Virus record (IMG/VR): IMGVR_UViG_3300033143_002119 | Location: 1-25,906 of that record | Reading direction: 5' to 3' (one strand) | Source: a virus | DNA: 25,906 bases | In this document: positions 1 through 6,117 of the stretch, piece after piece | Layout of the letters: each line of letters opens with the position of its first letter | Position numbering within the stretch: position 1 is the first letter of the stretch | The notes under the pieces: model-generated | Seen by the model: only the letters and a program-made list of their open reading frames with translations | Database searches by the model: none | What the model was told of the DNA's origin: nothing | Translations under genes and position numbers: made by a program

Positions 1-1
1 G

Positions 2-19
2 GCCCCTGTTGCCCGGGGC
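2..19 (-). terminator. possible GC hairpin after the leftmost gene
   Basis: Five-base arms GCCCC (2-6) and GGGGC (15-19) enclose an 8-base loop just downstream of the stop of the 31-225 gene. A T-tract, if there is one, would lie beyond the window edge, so terminator function cannot be judged. Confidence 0.25.
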
Positions 20-30
20 TGTGTTGTGGG

Positions 31-225
31 TTAGAGTCCCAGGCCGGCGGCTACCCCGAGGCACCCGTTTTCCCGGATGGCGTCGATCGCCTTGTTGCGG
101 AGTTGGATCGCCTCGGCCTTGGTCTCCAGGTCGCAATCGGCGCAGCACTCGGGCAGGCTGTCGATGATCGCCTGGTTGAAGTTGTAGGCGGATACGGCGT
201 GCTGGATTTCAGTGTTTGTCATCAT
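31..225 (-). CDS. small hypothetical protein with a Cys cluster
   Basis: A 64-residue protein of unknown function. Residues around 25-32 carry a CCADC cluster and the C-terminus has one more Cys; the rest looks helical and soluble, with no membrane segment. Two ATG codons lie in tandem (225 and 222). A GGAG ribosome-binding site sits about 8-9 bases before the first, inside a leader that is nearly identical to the one in front of the neighbouring 267-542 gene. It lies 41 bases downstream of that gene on the same strand, so the two are probably transcribed together from the sigma-54-like promoter at 592-607. The four Cys could bind a metal or be redox-active, but nothing proves either. Confidence 0.6.
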   Translation of the reverse strand: MMTNTEIQHAVSAYNFNQAIIDSLPECCADCDLETKAEAIQLRNKAIDAIRENGCLGVAAGLGL

Positions 226-230
226 GGCTG

Positions 231-257
231 GCTCCGTGCGGTGTGTGTTGCGTCATT
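231..257 (-). repeat. leader repeat, copy 1
   Basis: A 27-base stretch just before the start of the 31-225 gene matches 549-575 at 25 of 27 positions, including 20 consecutive identical bases. On the minus strand it reads as a CA-rich run (CAACACACACC) followed by CGCACGGAGC, which supplies the ribosome-binding site. Confidence 0.85.
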
Positions 258-266
258 GGGCTTGGC

Positions 267-542
267 TTAAAATTGACAAGCGGTGGAAAACCAAGGGCGC
301 CCCGCGGCCCGAGCTGCTTTGGTTGTTGGTTCAAGCGCCCGCGCCGCGTGCGTATCGTGAGAATCGCTCGCCCAGAGAAGCGCGTTATCAGTCACTTTTC
401 CGGGGGTAGAATCGTCGGTAATGCCGGCCCAGCAGGAGCAGCGATAAATCACCTTGCCATCGTCGCCGAAAACATCGGCGCGAAGTGAATGGATTGTATT
501 GGTGTGAACCCGGTAGCGATGTGAAATCTTGTTGGTGTCCAT
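267..542 (-). CDS. small hypothetical protein behind a sigma-54-like promoter
   Basis: A 91-residue protein of unknown function. The N-terminal half looks like a small beta-rich unit with a YRCSCWAG motif near residues 33-40; the C-terminal half is Ala/Thr/His-rich and ends in another Cys. No membrane segment or known domain is recognised. I chose the ATG at 542 because a CGGAG site stands 6-10 bases before it within the duplicated leader. The ATG at 578 in the same frame would add 12 residues but would lie only a few bases from the predicted transcription start. The gene follows the dyad array at 652-734 and the sigma-54 element at 592-607, so it appears to be expressed separately from the structural operon. 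Confidence 0.6.
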   Translation of the reverse strand: MDTNKISHRYRVHTNTIHSLRADVFGDDGKVIYRCSCWAGITDDSTPGKVTDNALLWASDSHDTHAARALEPTTKAARAAGRPWFSTACQF

Positions 543-548
543 GTTGCT

Positions 549-575
549 GCTCCGTGCGGTGTGTGTTGTGTCGTT
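549..575 (-). repeat. leader repeat, copy 2
   Basis: Second copy of the leader at 231-257, placed directly before the start of the 267-542 gene and downstream of the sigma-54-like promoter. The two differences from copy 1 are both transitions. Confidence 0.85.
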
Positions 576-591
576 CATGTCCCCTATACAG

Positions 592-607
592 TGCAACCGT
601 CGTGCCA
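592..607 (-). promoter_or_regulatory. sigma-54 (RpoN) -24/-12 promoter
   Basis: Read on the minus strand the element is TGGCACG, four bases, then TTGCA, which matches the RpoN consensus (TGGCACG-N4-TTGCW) at every fixed position. By the usual -12 spacing, transcription would start near 581, about 39 bases before the ATG at 542. It is intergenic and points at the next gene. About twelve fixed positions make a chance match in this window unlikely (roughly 0.003 expected on both strands if bases were equal). RpoN promoters require an ATP-dependent activator bound upstream; the dyads at 677-716 lie at the usual distance. Confidence 0.7.
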
Positions 608-683
608 TGTTTTTGGCCCGCACAAGTACGCGGAATCACAGCAACGGAAATTCACACCGTGAGACTTTCTCACCAGTGAGACG

Positions 684-703
684 AAAAAGTCTCAGCGTGA
701 GAC
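684..703 (-). terminator. intrinsic terminator 2 of the late operon
   Basis: On the minus strand GTCTCA, a 3-base loop CGC and TGAGAC are followed directly by five T. The stem is six base pairs. It is the second of two tandem T-tailed hairpins after the putative endolysin gene. Confidence 0.5.
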
Positions 704-704
704 G

Positions 705-733
705 AAAAAAGTCTCAGATCTGAAATTTGAGAC
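705..733 (-). terminator. intrinsic terminator 1 of the late operon
   Basis: On the minus strand GTCTCA, an 11-base loop and TGAGAC are followed by six T. It lies 30 bases downstream of the putative endolysin stop, a sensible place to end the structural and lysis transcript. The arms can also pair with those of the next hairpin, so alternative folds are possible. Confidence 0.5.
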
Positions 734-762
734 GAAATGGCGACAATGTAGGCAGGTCGAGC

Positions 763-1512
763 TCAGGCGGTAACGAAGTAGGGGCGGTCGCCGATGTTAT
801 CGTAGGTCGCCCAGCACGGGTCGATCGCCGCGATACCACAGACGGCAGGGCGACCGGCGCGCACGTCCTTGGGCCTGTCGCTGTGCTGCCATCCCTGCAA
901 CATCGACCAGCCGCGCGGCAGCGGCTCGGTGATCAGCGCCAGGCGCTCGGCGTAGCTCGACGCGGCGGCGCGCTGGTAGGTGCGCATGAGCATCGCCGAA
1001 CGCATGTAGGTGCGCATGTGCGGCAGGCTATACCACTGCTCGCCCGTCAGGCCCTCGAAACCGATGTAGCCGCCAGGGCGACCCTTGCCCTCGACGCAGC
1101 CGGCGATCCAGTGGCCGAGCCCGCGCAGCACGAGCTCGGCGTCGGGCTCGTCGGTCCACTCACAATCGTGGTAGACCGTGGCGCCGTCGATACCGGCCAG
1201 ATCTGCGGCGTTGCGCGCGGCGTTGTAGCCCACCTCGCGGCAATAGTCGTCGTTGCCGAGCCAGTTCTTGCCGTGCATCCGCGGAAACTGGTAGAAGCCA
1301 ACGTCGAGCCCGACGGCGATGTGCTCGCGTACCTCACGATGCGATAGCGAGATCGGCCACTGGTCGTCCGGCTCGTCGTTGACCTTGCGGTCGCGGCGCA
1401 CGTAGCCGACCCGGAACGTGTAGCCCGCGGCCTTCATCGCCGCCGCCTGCTCCTGCGTGACGTGCACCGACGTGTCGAAGCCGGCCCCGATCTGCGGATG
1501 GCACAGCCTCAC
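763..1512 (-). CDS. putative endolysin, DUF1906 (Rv2525c-like) glycoside-hydrolase-like
   Basis: A 249-residue protein resembling the DUF1906 glycoside-hydrolase-like TIM-barrel family. Seen: GAGFDTS near residues 9-15 (strand-1 Asp13), then a helix with AAAMKAAGYTFRVGYV, the LSHREVREHIAVGLDVGFYQ segment (strand 3), an Ala-rich helix, and TVYHDCEW at 112-119 with the acidic residues expected at the active-site end of a barrel strand. Family knowledge links such domains to cell-wall cleavage. As the largest gene at the end of the lysis cassette it is the best endolysin candidate. The start is GTG at 1512, overlapping the previous stop as GTGA, with AGGGGG six bases upstream. The longer open frame to 1683 is only the shadow of the neighbouring gene. 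No signal peptide is present, so a holin or other export route would be needed. Confidence 0.65.
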   Translation of the reverse strand: MRLCHPQIGAGFDTSVHVTQEQAAAMKAAGYTFRVGYVRRDRKVNDEPDDQWPISLSHREVREHIAVGLDVGFYQFPRMHGKNWLGNDDYCREVGYNAARNAADLAGIDGATVYHDCEWTDEPDAELVLRGLGHWIAGCVEGKGRPGGYIGFEGLTGEQWYSLPHMRTYMRSAMLMRTYQRAAASSYAERLALITEPLPRGWSMLQGWQHSDRPKDVRAGRPAVCGIAAIDPCWATYDNIGDRPYFVTA

Positions 1513-1718
1513 GGCTGCCCCCTTGGCGCCAGCGCGACGGGCTGCAGCCGCGGCGTGCTGTGCTCGGCCCGCTCCCAAGCCGCGCAGCCGTCTTCGTGCG
1601 CTCGCACGGCCGCGGCGATCATGCCCGGCAGCGAGCCGATGAGCCTGCCGAGGTAGACGGCGGCGCCGAGCACGGTCAGACACAGCGCAGCCAGGGCGAT
1701 CCAGGAGGAGGGGGTCAT
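1509..1718 (-). CDS. small membrane protein, holin or spanin-like candidate
   Basis: A 69-residue protein with one strong membrane segment at about residues 6-28, followed by an amphipathic stretch (AAAVRAHEDGCAAWERAEH) and a Pro-rich tail. This layout (short N-terminus, one membrane helix, charged soluble tail) fits a one-pass holin, a pinholin-type partner or a short inner-membrane spanin; the sequence does not decide between them. The ATG at 1718 has GAGGTG seven bases upstream and overlaps the previous gene's TGA by ATGA. Its own TGA overlaps the GTG of the putative endolysin gene, so all three are probably translationally coupled. Confidence 0.6.
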   Translation of the reverse strand: MTPSSWIALAALCLTVLGAAVYLGRLIGSLPGMIAAAVRAHEDGCAAWERAEHSTPRLQPVALAPRGQP

Positions 1719-1804
1719 CGTAGCACCTCGTCTAATAGGTAGAGCGCCATCGCCAGCCCCAGACCACAGACTACCACGGCGCAAGTTGCTGCCCGCCGGA
1801 TCAA
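1715..1804 (-). CDS. 29-residue membrane peptide in the lysis cassette
   Basis: A very short gene starting at TTG (1804) and ending in a TGA that overlaps the next ATG. The product has a basic N-terminus (IRR), a hydrophobic helix of about 18 residues (CAVVVCGLGLAMALYLL) and a short charged end (DEVLR). GGGGAG lies six bases before the TTG, and the TTG overlaps the previous stop as TTGA. The reading frame fills exactly what would otherwise be an 82-base gap in a chain of overlapping genes. The size and single helix suit a holin accessory, antiholin or membrane-disrupting peptide. It is too short for homology to help, and the non-ATG start keeps confidence moderate. Confidence 0.5.
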   Translation of the reverse strand: MIRRAATCAVVVCGLGLAMALYLLDEVLR

Positions 1805-1983
1805 TCCGGCTCCCCGTCGAGCGCGGTGTACTCCGCGAGCTCGGCGTCGGTGTCGGCCTCGGTGATGCGCGCCCCGACCGCGATGCAATCGGCGCGCGCC
1901 TGGTCTTCGGAGATCTTGCCGGCGGCGAGCTTCGCGGCGATCCGGATGAGCTCGACCGCTGCCGTCAGAATTACTTCGAGCAT
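1801..1983 (-). CDS. small hypothetical lysis-region protein
   Basis: A 60-residue protein with a moderately hydrophobic, probably amphipathic helix at residues 2-22 (LEVILTAAVELIRIAAKLAA) and an acidic C-terminal half ending in DGEPD. GGAGG lies seven bases before the ATG at 1983. The gene overlaps the end of the upstream 1971-2651 gene by 13 bases and is followed by the 29-residue membrane peptide via a TTGA overlap. I do not recognise the family. Its position suggests a role in lysis or its regulation. Confidence 0.6.
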   Translation of the reverse strand: MLEVILTAAVELIRIAAKLAAGKISEDQARADCIAVGARITEADTDAELAEYTALDGEPD

Positions 1984-2651
1984 GCGACGTCCTCCACAGT
2001 GCCGAGCATGGCGAGTAGACCGGCCACCCCTGCGCCGAGCAGCATGCGCCACTGGTCGAGCGCTCGTATCAGGGCGCAGGCCCCAGGGCGTAGCTTGGCG
2101 ACCCACGTCGCATCGGTGCGCTTCGCCTGCCGCGCCGTTTCCAGTCCGGCGAACGCTGCCAGGGTGCACGTATTGATCGCAGGCCTGACGATCGTGGTCC
2201 ATGCGGTCAGCGCCTTGCGGCAGCCGCGGAGGCACTCGTCGCGCGCGACGCTGTGCTCGGCGCCGTGCTGCTCGACGCATGCGATCCGCTTGATTTTGCA
2301 TGCCGCCGCCAGTGTCCGGCCTGTGGTATTGCCGACCTTGACCGTGATAGTGACGGCGCGATAACCGGCTGCGTTGTTGGCGCAGGCCGGGCCGAACGCG
2401 ACCAGGGCGATCACGACGGCGACGAGCACAGCAGCCGGTCCGGCAGGCGGGAAGCTGCGCGGCGCGGAGCGACCCGGAAGGAAGCTGTAGATCCAAGCGG
2501 CGCAAGCGCCGAGCATGGATACGGCCAGGGCTGCGAAGTCGTGAACAGCCGCCGGCAACTGCTTCGCCGCGGCGAGAATGCCAGCCAGCACGCCGAGCAG
2601 GGTGATCACGCGTGCGATCCAGGTCCAGGTGTTGATCCGTGCGTCAGTCAT
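1971..2651 (-). CDS. Cys-rich multi-pass membrane protein, possible holin
   Basis: A 226-residue protein. I see membrane segments at about 10-27, 37-57 and 73-90 and a weaker one near 205-220. Between the third and fourth is a soluble loop with many Cys (residues 118, 125, 140, 144, 162, 192), including an ECLRGC motif. The paired N-terminal helices joined by a short loop resemble multi-pass holins, but the family members I know are far shorter and lack the Cys-rich loop. The start at 2651 follows GAGGAG by 5-6 bases; the longer open frame to 2711 runs into the upstream gene. It is the first gene of the lysis cassette. An alternative is an envelope protein with a disulfide-bonded exported loop. 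Confidence 0.55.
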   Translation of the reverse strand: MTDARINTWTWIARVITLLGVLAGILAAAKQLPAAVHDFAALAVSMLGACAAWIYSFLPGRSAPRSFPPAGPAAVLVAVVIALVAFGPACANNAAGYRAVTITVKVGNTTGRTLAAACKIKRIACVEQHGAEHSVARDECLRGCRKALTAWTTIVRPAINTCTLAAFAGLETARQAKRTDATWVAKLRPGACALIRALDQWRMLLGAGVAGLLAMLGTVEDVACSK

Positions 2652-2662
2652 GCTTTCTCCTC

Positions 2663-3895
2663 TTAGGCCGGCTCGAGGAAGCCGTCGTCGCTCAACGGGA
2701 TCCAGCGGCAATGCCAGTCGATCGCGCCGCTCGCCAGGGCGGCGCCCAACACCATGCGTACATAGGTAACAGCGCCCGGATCGGCTGCGACGTCGATCGC
2801 AGTCTCAGGGCTGCGGAAACTGGCGCTTTCTACGACCGCCGGGCCGCTGCTCGGGTCGGCCAGTCCAAGCGCTACCGCGGCGGCGCCGTTGCGCACGAGC
2901 TCGGCGCCCGCAACAGCCTGGTCGATATCGGTACCAGGCGCGTCGGTGATATCCGCCGTGCCGTTGCTTGAGTACGCTTCTAGGTGCACGACGCAGGCTG
3001 TGTTGGGGATCACGGTTTCAACGGTGCCGAAGATATCTTGGATCCTGACCGCGCCCGTGACCTTGAATAGATTGTAGGTGGTAGGCGCTCCCGCGAAGGT
3101 AACGACCTTGTGCACCTCACTGTCATAGGTGAAGCCTGACCAGACTGCGGAGTGGTCCACGTCGATCCAGCGACCGTCGCCGCCGCCGCTCGCGCAATCC
3201 TTGACCATGCCATTCGTGCAGCCGGCGTCGATCTGGTATCCCGCCGTGGCGTGACCCTGGGAGCTACACTCCCTGAGCCGTAGCTTATCGCAGGAGTTTG
3301 TAGCCCAGAAGCCGATCGACGTGTCGGCGACCTCGCCGCCAGTGCAGCAGTCTTCGAGCTTGACCTTGTCGCCCTGGATCTTGAACGCGGCGACCAGCGG
3401 GTCGGCGCAGCGGCAGTCGGTCAGCACCGAGCCACTGCCGACGATGTCAAAGCCGAGGTCGGCAGCCGAGCCGCACGCGACCCTTGTGTTGTGCACGTAG
3501 GCGAAGGCGCCGGTGATCACGACGCCGCTCTGGTTTGCGGCCGGCGTCACCTTGAGCGCGCCGCCGGGGCATTGCACGAGGCAGTAGGCCCCGGAGATCG
3601 TCAGGGCTGCACCTGTGGCTGGGTCGAGAATCACGCCGTGCTGGAATAGGATCTGCGTCCCTGCGACGTCGAGGTCGAGCCCGGTCTCGGTGTAGGTCGC
3701 GGCGCGCACGACGAGCGTATCACCGGCGCTCAGCAGCGCAATGCCTGCGCCGATGGTGGCAAGCGCTGCTGACGGGTCGTTGCCGGCGTTGGTGTCGGCG
3801 CCGTTCGTGCCGTCGACGTACCAAAGCGCCCCGGCAGACCGCGGCACCTGGCTTGTCGCCCCGAGTACCAACCGCGCCCATTGCCAGGGAAGCAT
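2663..3895 (-). CDS. beta-helix tailspike-like protein
   Basis: A 410-residue protein. After a short N-terminus (MLPWQWARLVLGA) comes WYVDGTNGADTNAG, then a segment resembling the entry of right-handed parallel beta-helix (pectate-lyase-like) proteins: ATIGAGIALLSAGDTLVVR. Repetitive short strands with many Cys follow to about residue 260. The C-terminal 150 residues look like a beta-sandwich. Such spikes bind or degrade surface polysaccharide; no catalytic residues can be named with confidence. The ATG directly follows the upstream TAA (TAAATG) and GAGGAGG lies about eight bases before it. It closes the fibre block and precedes the lysis cassette. Confidence 0.65.
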   Translation of the reverse strand: MLPWQWARLVLGATSQVPRSAGALWYVDGTNGADTNAGNDPSAALATIGAGIALLSAGDTLVVRAATYTETGLDLDVAGTQILFQHGVILDPATGAALTISGAYCLVQCPGGALKVTPAANQSGVVITGAFAYVHNTRVACGSAADLGFDIVGSGSVLTDCRCADPLVAAFKIQGDKVKLEDCCTGGEVADTSIGFWATNSCDKLRLRECSSQGHATAGYQIDAGCTNGMVKDCASGGGDGRWIDVDHSAVWSGFTYDSEVHKVVTFAGAPTTYNLFKVTGAVRIQDIFGTVETVIPNTACVVHLEAYSSNGTADITDAPGTDIDQAVAGAELVRNGAAAVALGLADPSSGPAVVESASFRSPETAIDVAADPGAVTYVRMVLGAALASGAIDWHCRWIPLSDDGFLEPA

Positions 3896-5636
3896 TTAGG
3901 GCCTCCTCACTTCGAGTCCATACCAGACGCCGCTGCACTCGCTGCCGGCTGCGCCGCTCAGCAGCAGGTCGGTGCCGGAGACAATCCAACAGTCTCCTGC
4001 GTGCTCGGTGACAAGCTCGGTCACTGCCGACGCTGCCGAGTGGTAGCGCCCGCTCGTGTTGTCGATCGCCCATGCGATATCGCCGGTCGAGACCGACGCA
4101 GACGCAGTCGGGATCACCGACCTGCCGGTGCCGGGCTCTTCGGTGAGGGTTGGCGCCCAGATCGATGCGGTGCCCGAGCTGCCGAAGAAGAACTTGAATC
4201 CGCCCCAACCAGACGCGTTGGCTGCCCATGGGTTCGTCTGAGTCATTGCACTGTGCGACGCATTGATCAGCGCCCACGATCCGCCAACGGCAGAGCAGTC
4301 AACTGTCCATAGCCCCAGAGCCGATCCGGCCGTGTTTTTAAACGTAATTACCCCAGATGAGCACTTAAGCCAAGCCCTTGGGTAAAGAACGGCGTCGTTA
4401 GCATAGCCAGCGCCGGCATACAAAACATCGTTTGATTCCGTCCCGAGCGTTACCTCGGTCGCCGTGTAGCTGCCGTCCGGGGCGGCAACGGTTGTGCTCG
4501 CGTCGGCAGTGCCTCGACACGTCCAATTGACGCAGTTGATCGCGGTGTTGTAGGTTATCCGATTCGTTGCGCTCGGCTCGGTCGGCCACCCCAGCCCCGT
4601 CGCGTCGACGGTGTAAGGAGTGAGCCCACCTGGCACGCAGACTGCGCTACCATCGGATGTCGGCCAGCACGCCGCGCCGCCGGTCTGCGTCCACGTATCA
4701 TCTGCAGCTAGCGGCTTCGCGTTGCTCGGGCCGCCAGCCGGGGGTTGCCATAGGTCGCCACAAAGGGATCGGTGCTGCGCCAGAGTGAGAGCGACGCCGT
4801 CATGGATGGCTACGCGAGCGATCCCGTGACTGCTGGCATAGGTGCCGAGATTTGCCCACCCGTGGATTCTCATGTCGGCAGTGGTCATAAATCCATCGGC
4901 ACCGCTCAGGTCGTTTGTGGCGCTCGTGTCGTCAGCGCCGTCAAAATAGACCTTGCCCGCGTTCGCGGTGCGAGAATCGAGCACGAGCGTCGCACAGTGC
5001 CAAGCCGCGTCTGACGCGAATGTGTCGCCATACAGCACACCATTACTCCCGCCGTTGTCAGTTACCCCTTCTAGACGGGTGGCGATATTGGTACGGACCA
5101 TCCACCCGGGGTTTCCTGCGCCCGTCGATCTCATTGTAACCATGGTCGGATTGACCGCCCCCGCCGGATTGCTCCGATAAACCACTGTCACCGATACCAA
5201 GTCGGTGGCCGACAGGGAGACCGCAGACTCGATATGTAGTCAGCTCGCTCGTGTAGTCAACCCAGCCCGTTGCGTCTCGCGTAGGCACAGACGCCAGCAC
5301 GCCGGCACGCGGCGAGCCGTATGGGGACAGGTGCCACCCACCCACGTCCCCGTAGTCGGTCGCATCGCCGCTCGATTGCTGAAAGACCCAGCAGTGGTCA
5401 GATCCAGCGCACCAGCCAGAGCGCGCAGGCAACGCCCCGAGGTCGCGGTCTGCGTCGAGCCAGAGCGATACGACGCTCGGCGCGTAGCTCGTGCCGTGCG
5501 AGCCGGGCGGCAACAGATCCTCCTGCGCGCCGGTCTGCCAGATGGCGATCAACGTCGCCAGGGTAGCAAGCCCGCCCATTGCGCCGCCGATAGCTGCGCC
5601 GCGCTTCAGGCTGCGACGTGTGCGGCGTCTCGGCAT
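3896..5636 (-). pseudogene. membrane-anchored lectin-like protein, frameshifted
   Basis: Two overlapping frames together make one coherent protein of about 580 residues. The first, from the ATG at 5636, has a very basic N-terminus (RRRTRRSLKRG), a Gly/Ala-rich membrane helix and the start of a concanavalin/LamG-like beta-sandwich. At about 5239-5200 the meaningful frame moves by +1 (one extra base, or a true +1 shift) and continues to the stop at 3896 with the rest of the sandwich (KVYFDG, GIARVAIHDGVALT) and a Cys-containing C-terminal domain. That domain matches the product of the 6118-7089 gene, including PYTVDAT and GWP.EPS..NR. The downstream part has no ribosome-binding site of its own (first in-frame start-type codon TTG, 5200). 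The break could be a mutation, an assembly error or recoding. Confidence 0.55.
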
Positions 5637-5639
5637 AGG

Positions 5640-6116
5640 CTAGTGCGCCGGCACGACGAGCACGTGCACGTTGACGTTGGCCGCGAGCGTCTGGACGTGC
5701 ACGAAGCCTCGCGACGCGCCGGGCGGCGTCGGGATCTCGTAGACGTTGCCGTTCTGCACGCCGGCGTCGGCGCCCTTCGCGCCGCGCTTGTCCGGCCCGG
5801 CCGCGACGAAAGCCGCCGTCTCGCGCCACTTGTTCGCGGTGGCTGCGTGCGGCAGCCAGAACCACAGCGAGAAGTTGACCTCTGCCGCGGCAGCCGACGC
5901 TCCAGAGAGCTCTACGCATACCGACAGGAGGTTCGGGCCGCGGAATTGCGCTGACCCGGCGCCGCCGTCGACGCCCGCGACCACGAAGCCGTGCGTTACG
6001 AGAGACGGTGCAGTTGTAGCCGCTGCGATCGTCTCTTCGCCCGGCGTCGTGCTGGCCGAGTACGTAAGCGGCGCCTGCGAATACAGCGAGTTTCTGCTCG
6101 GTGGTCCTTTGCCCAT
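5640..6116 (-). CDS. hypothetical fibre-region protein
   Basis: A 158-residue, beta-rich protein. A low-complexity start (MGKGPPSRNSLYSQAPL) is followed by segments consistent with a beta-sandwich (LLSVCVELSGASAAAAEVNFSLWFWLP) and a C-terminus rich in strands (FVHVQTLAANVNVHVLVVPA). No membrane segment or catalytic motif is seen. It lies between the two anchored lectin-like paralogues with spacers of 1-3 bases; GGAG is eight bases before the ATG at 6116. It may be an accessory fibre or head-decoration type protein. I do not recognise its family. Confidence 0.6.
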   Translation of the reverse strand: MGKGPPSRNSLYSQAPLTYSASTTPGEETIAAATTAPSLVTHGFVVAGVDGGAGSAQFRGPNLLSVCVELSGASAAAAEVNFSLWFWLPHAATANKWRETAAFVAAGPDKRGAKGADAGVQNGNVYEIPTPPGASRGFVHVQTLAANVNVHVLVVPAH

Positions 6117-6117
6117 G

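Larger units (their letters stand above)
652..734. repeat. phased array of TGAGAC/GTCTCA dyads
   Basis: Four elements lie in a row. TCAC/GTGA and GTGAGA/TCTCAC fall within 652-673. TGAGAC-N6-GTCTCA is at 677-694 and TGAGAC-N7-GTCTCA at 698-716. A final TGAGACGAAA half-site is at 728-737. The GTGAGAC starts at 676 and 697 are 21 bp apart, two helical turns. The array lies between the putative endolysin stop and the sigma-54-like promoter. It may act as upstream activator sites, as terminators (see the two terminator entries), or as both. Confidence 0.8.

Noticed and set aside
258-298. Sigma-70-like promoter before the 31-225 gene (TTGGTT-17-TTTAAG)
   Set aside because: Only three of six and four of six matches; too weak to call.
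1801-2505. 234-codon minus-strand frame as one gene
   Set aside because: Only its last 60 codons have a good start signal (ATG 1983 with GGAGG); the upstream part is a shadow of the 1971-2651 membrane protein gene.
4631-4645. Second sigma-54-like element on the plus strand (TGGCACG-N4-CTGC)
   Set aside because: It has a mismatch in the -12 box, lies inside a gene on the opposite strand, and no plus-strand gene follows.
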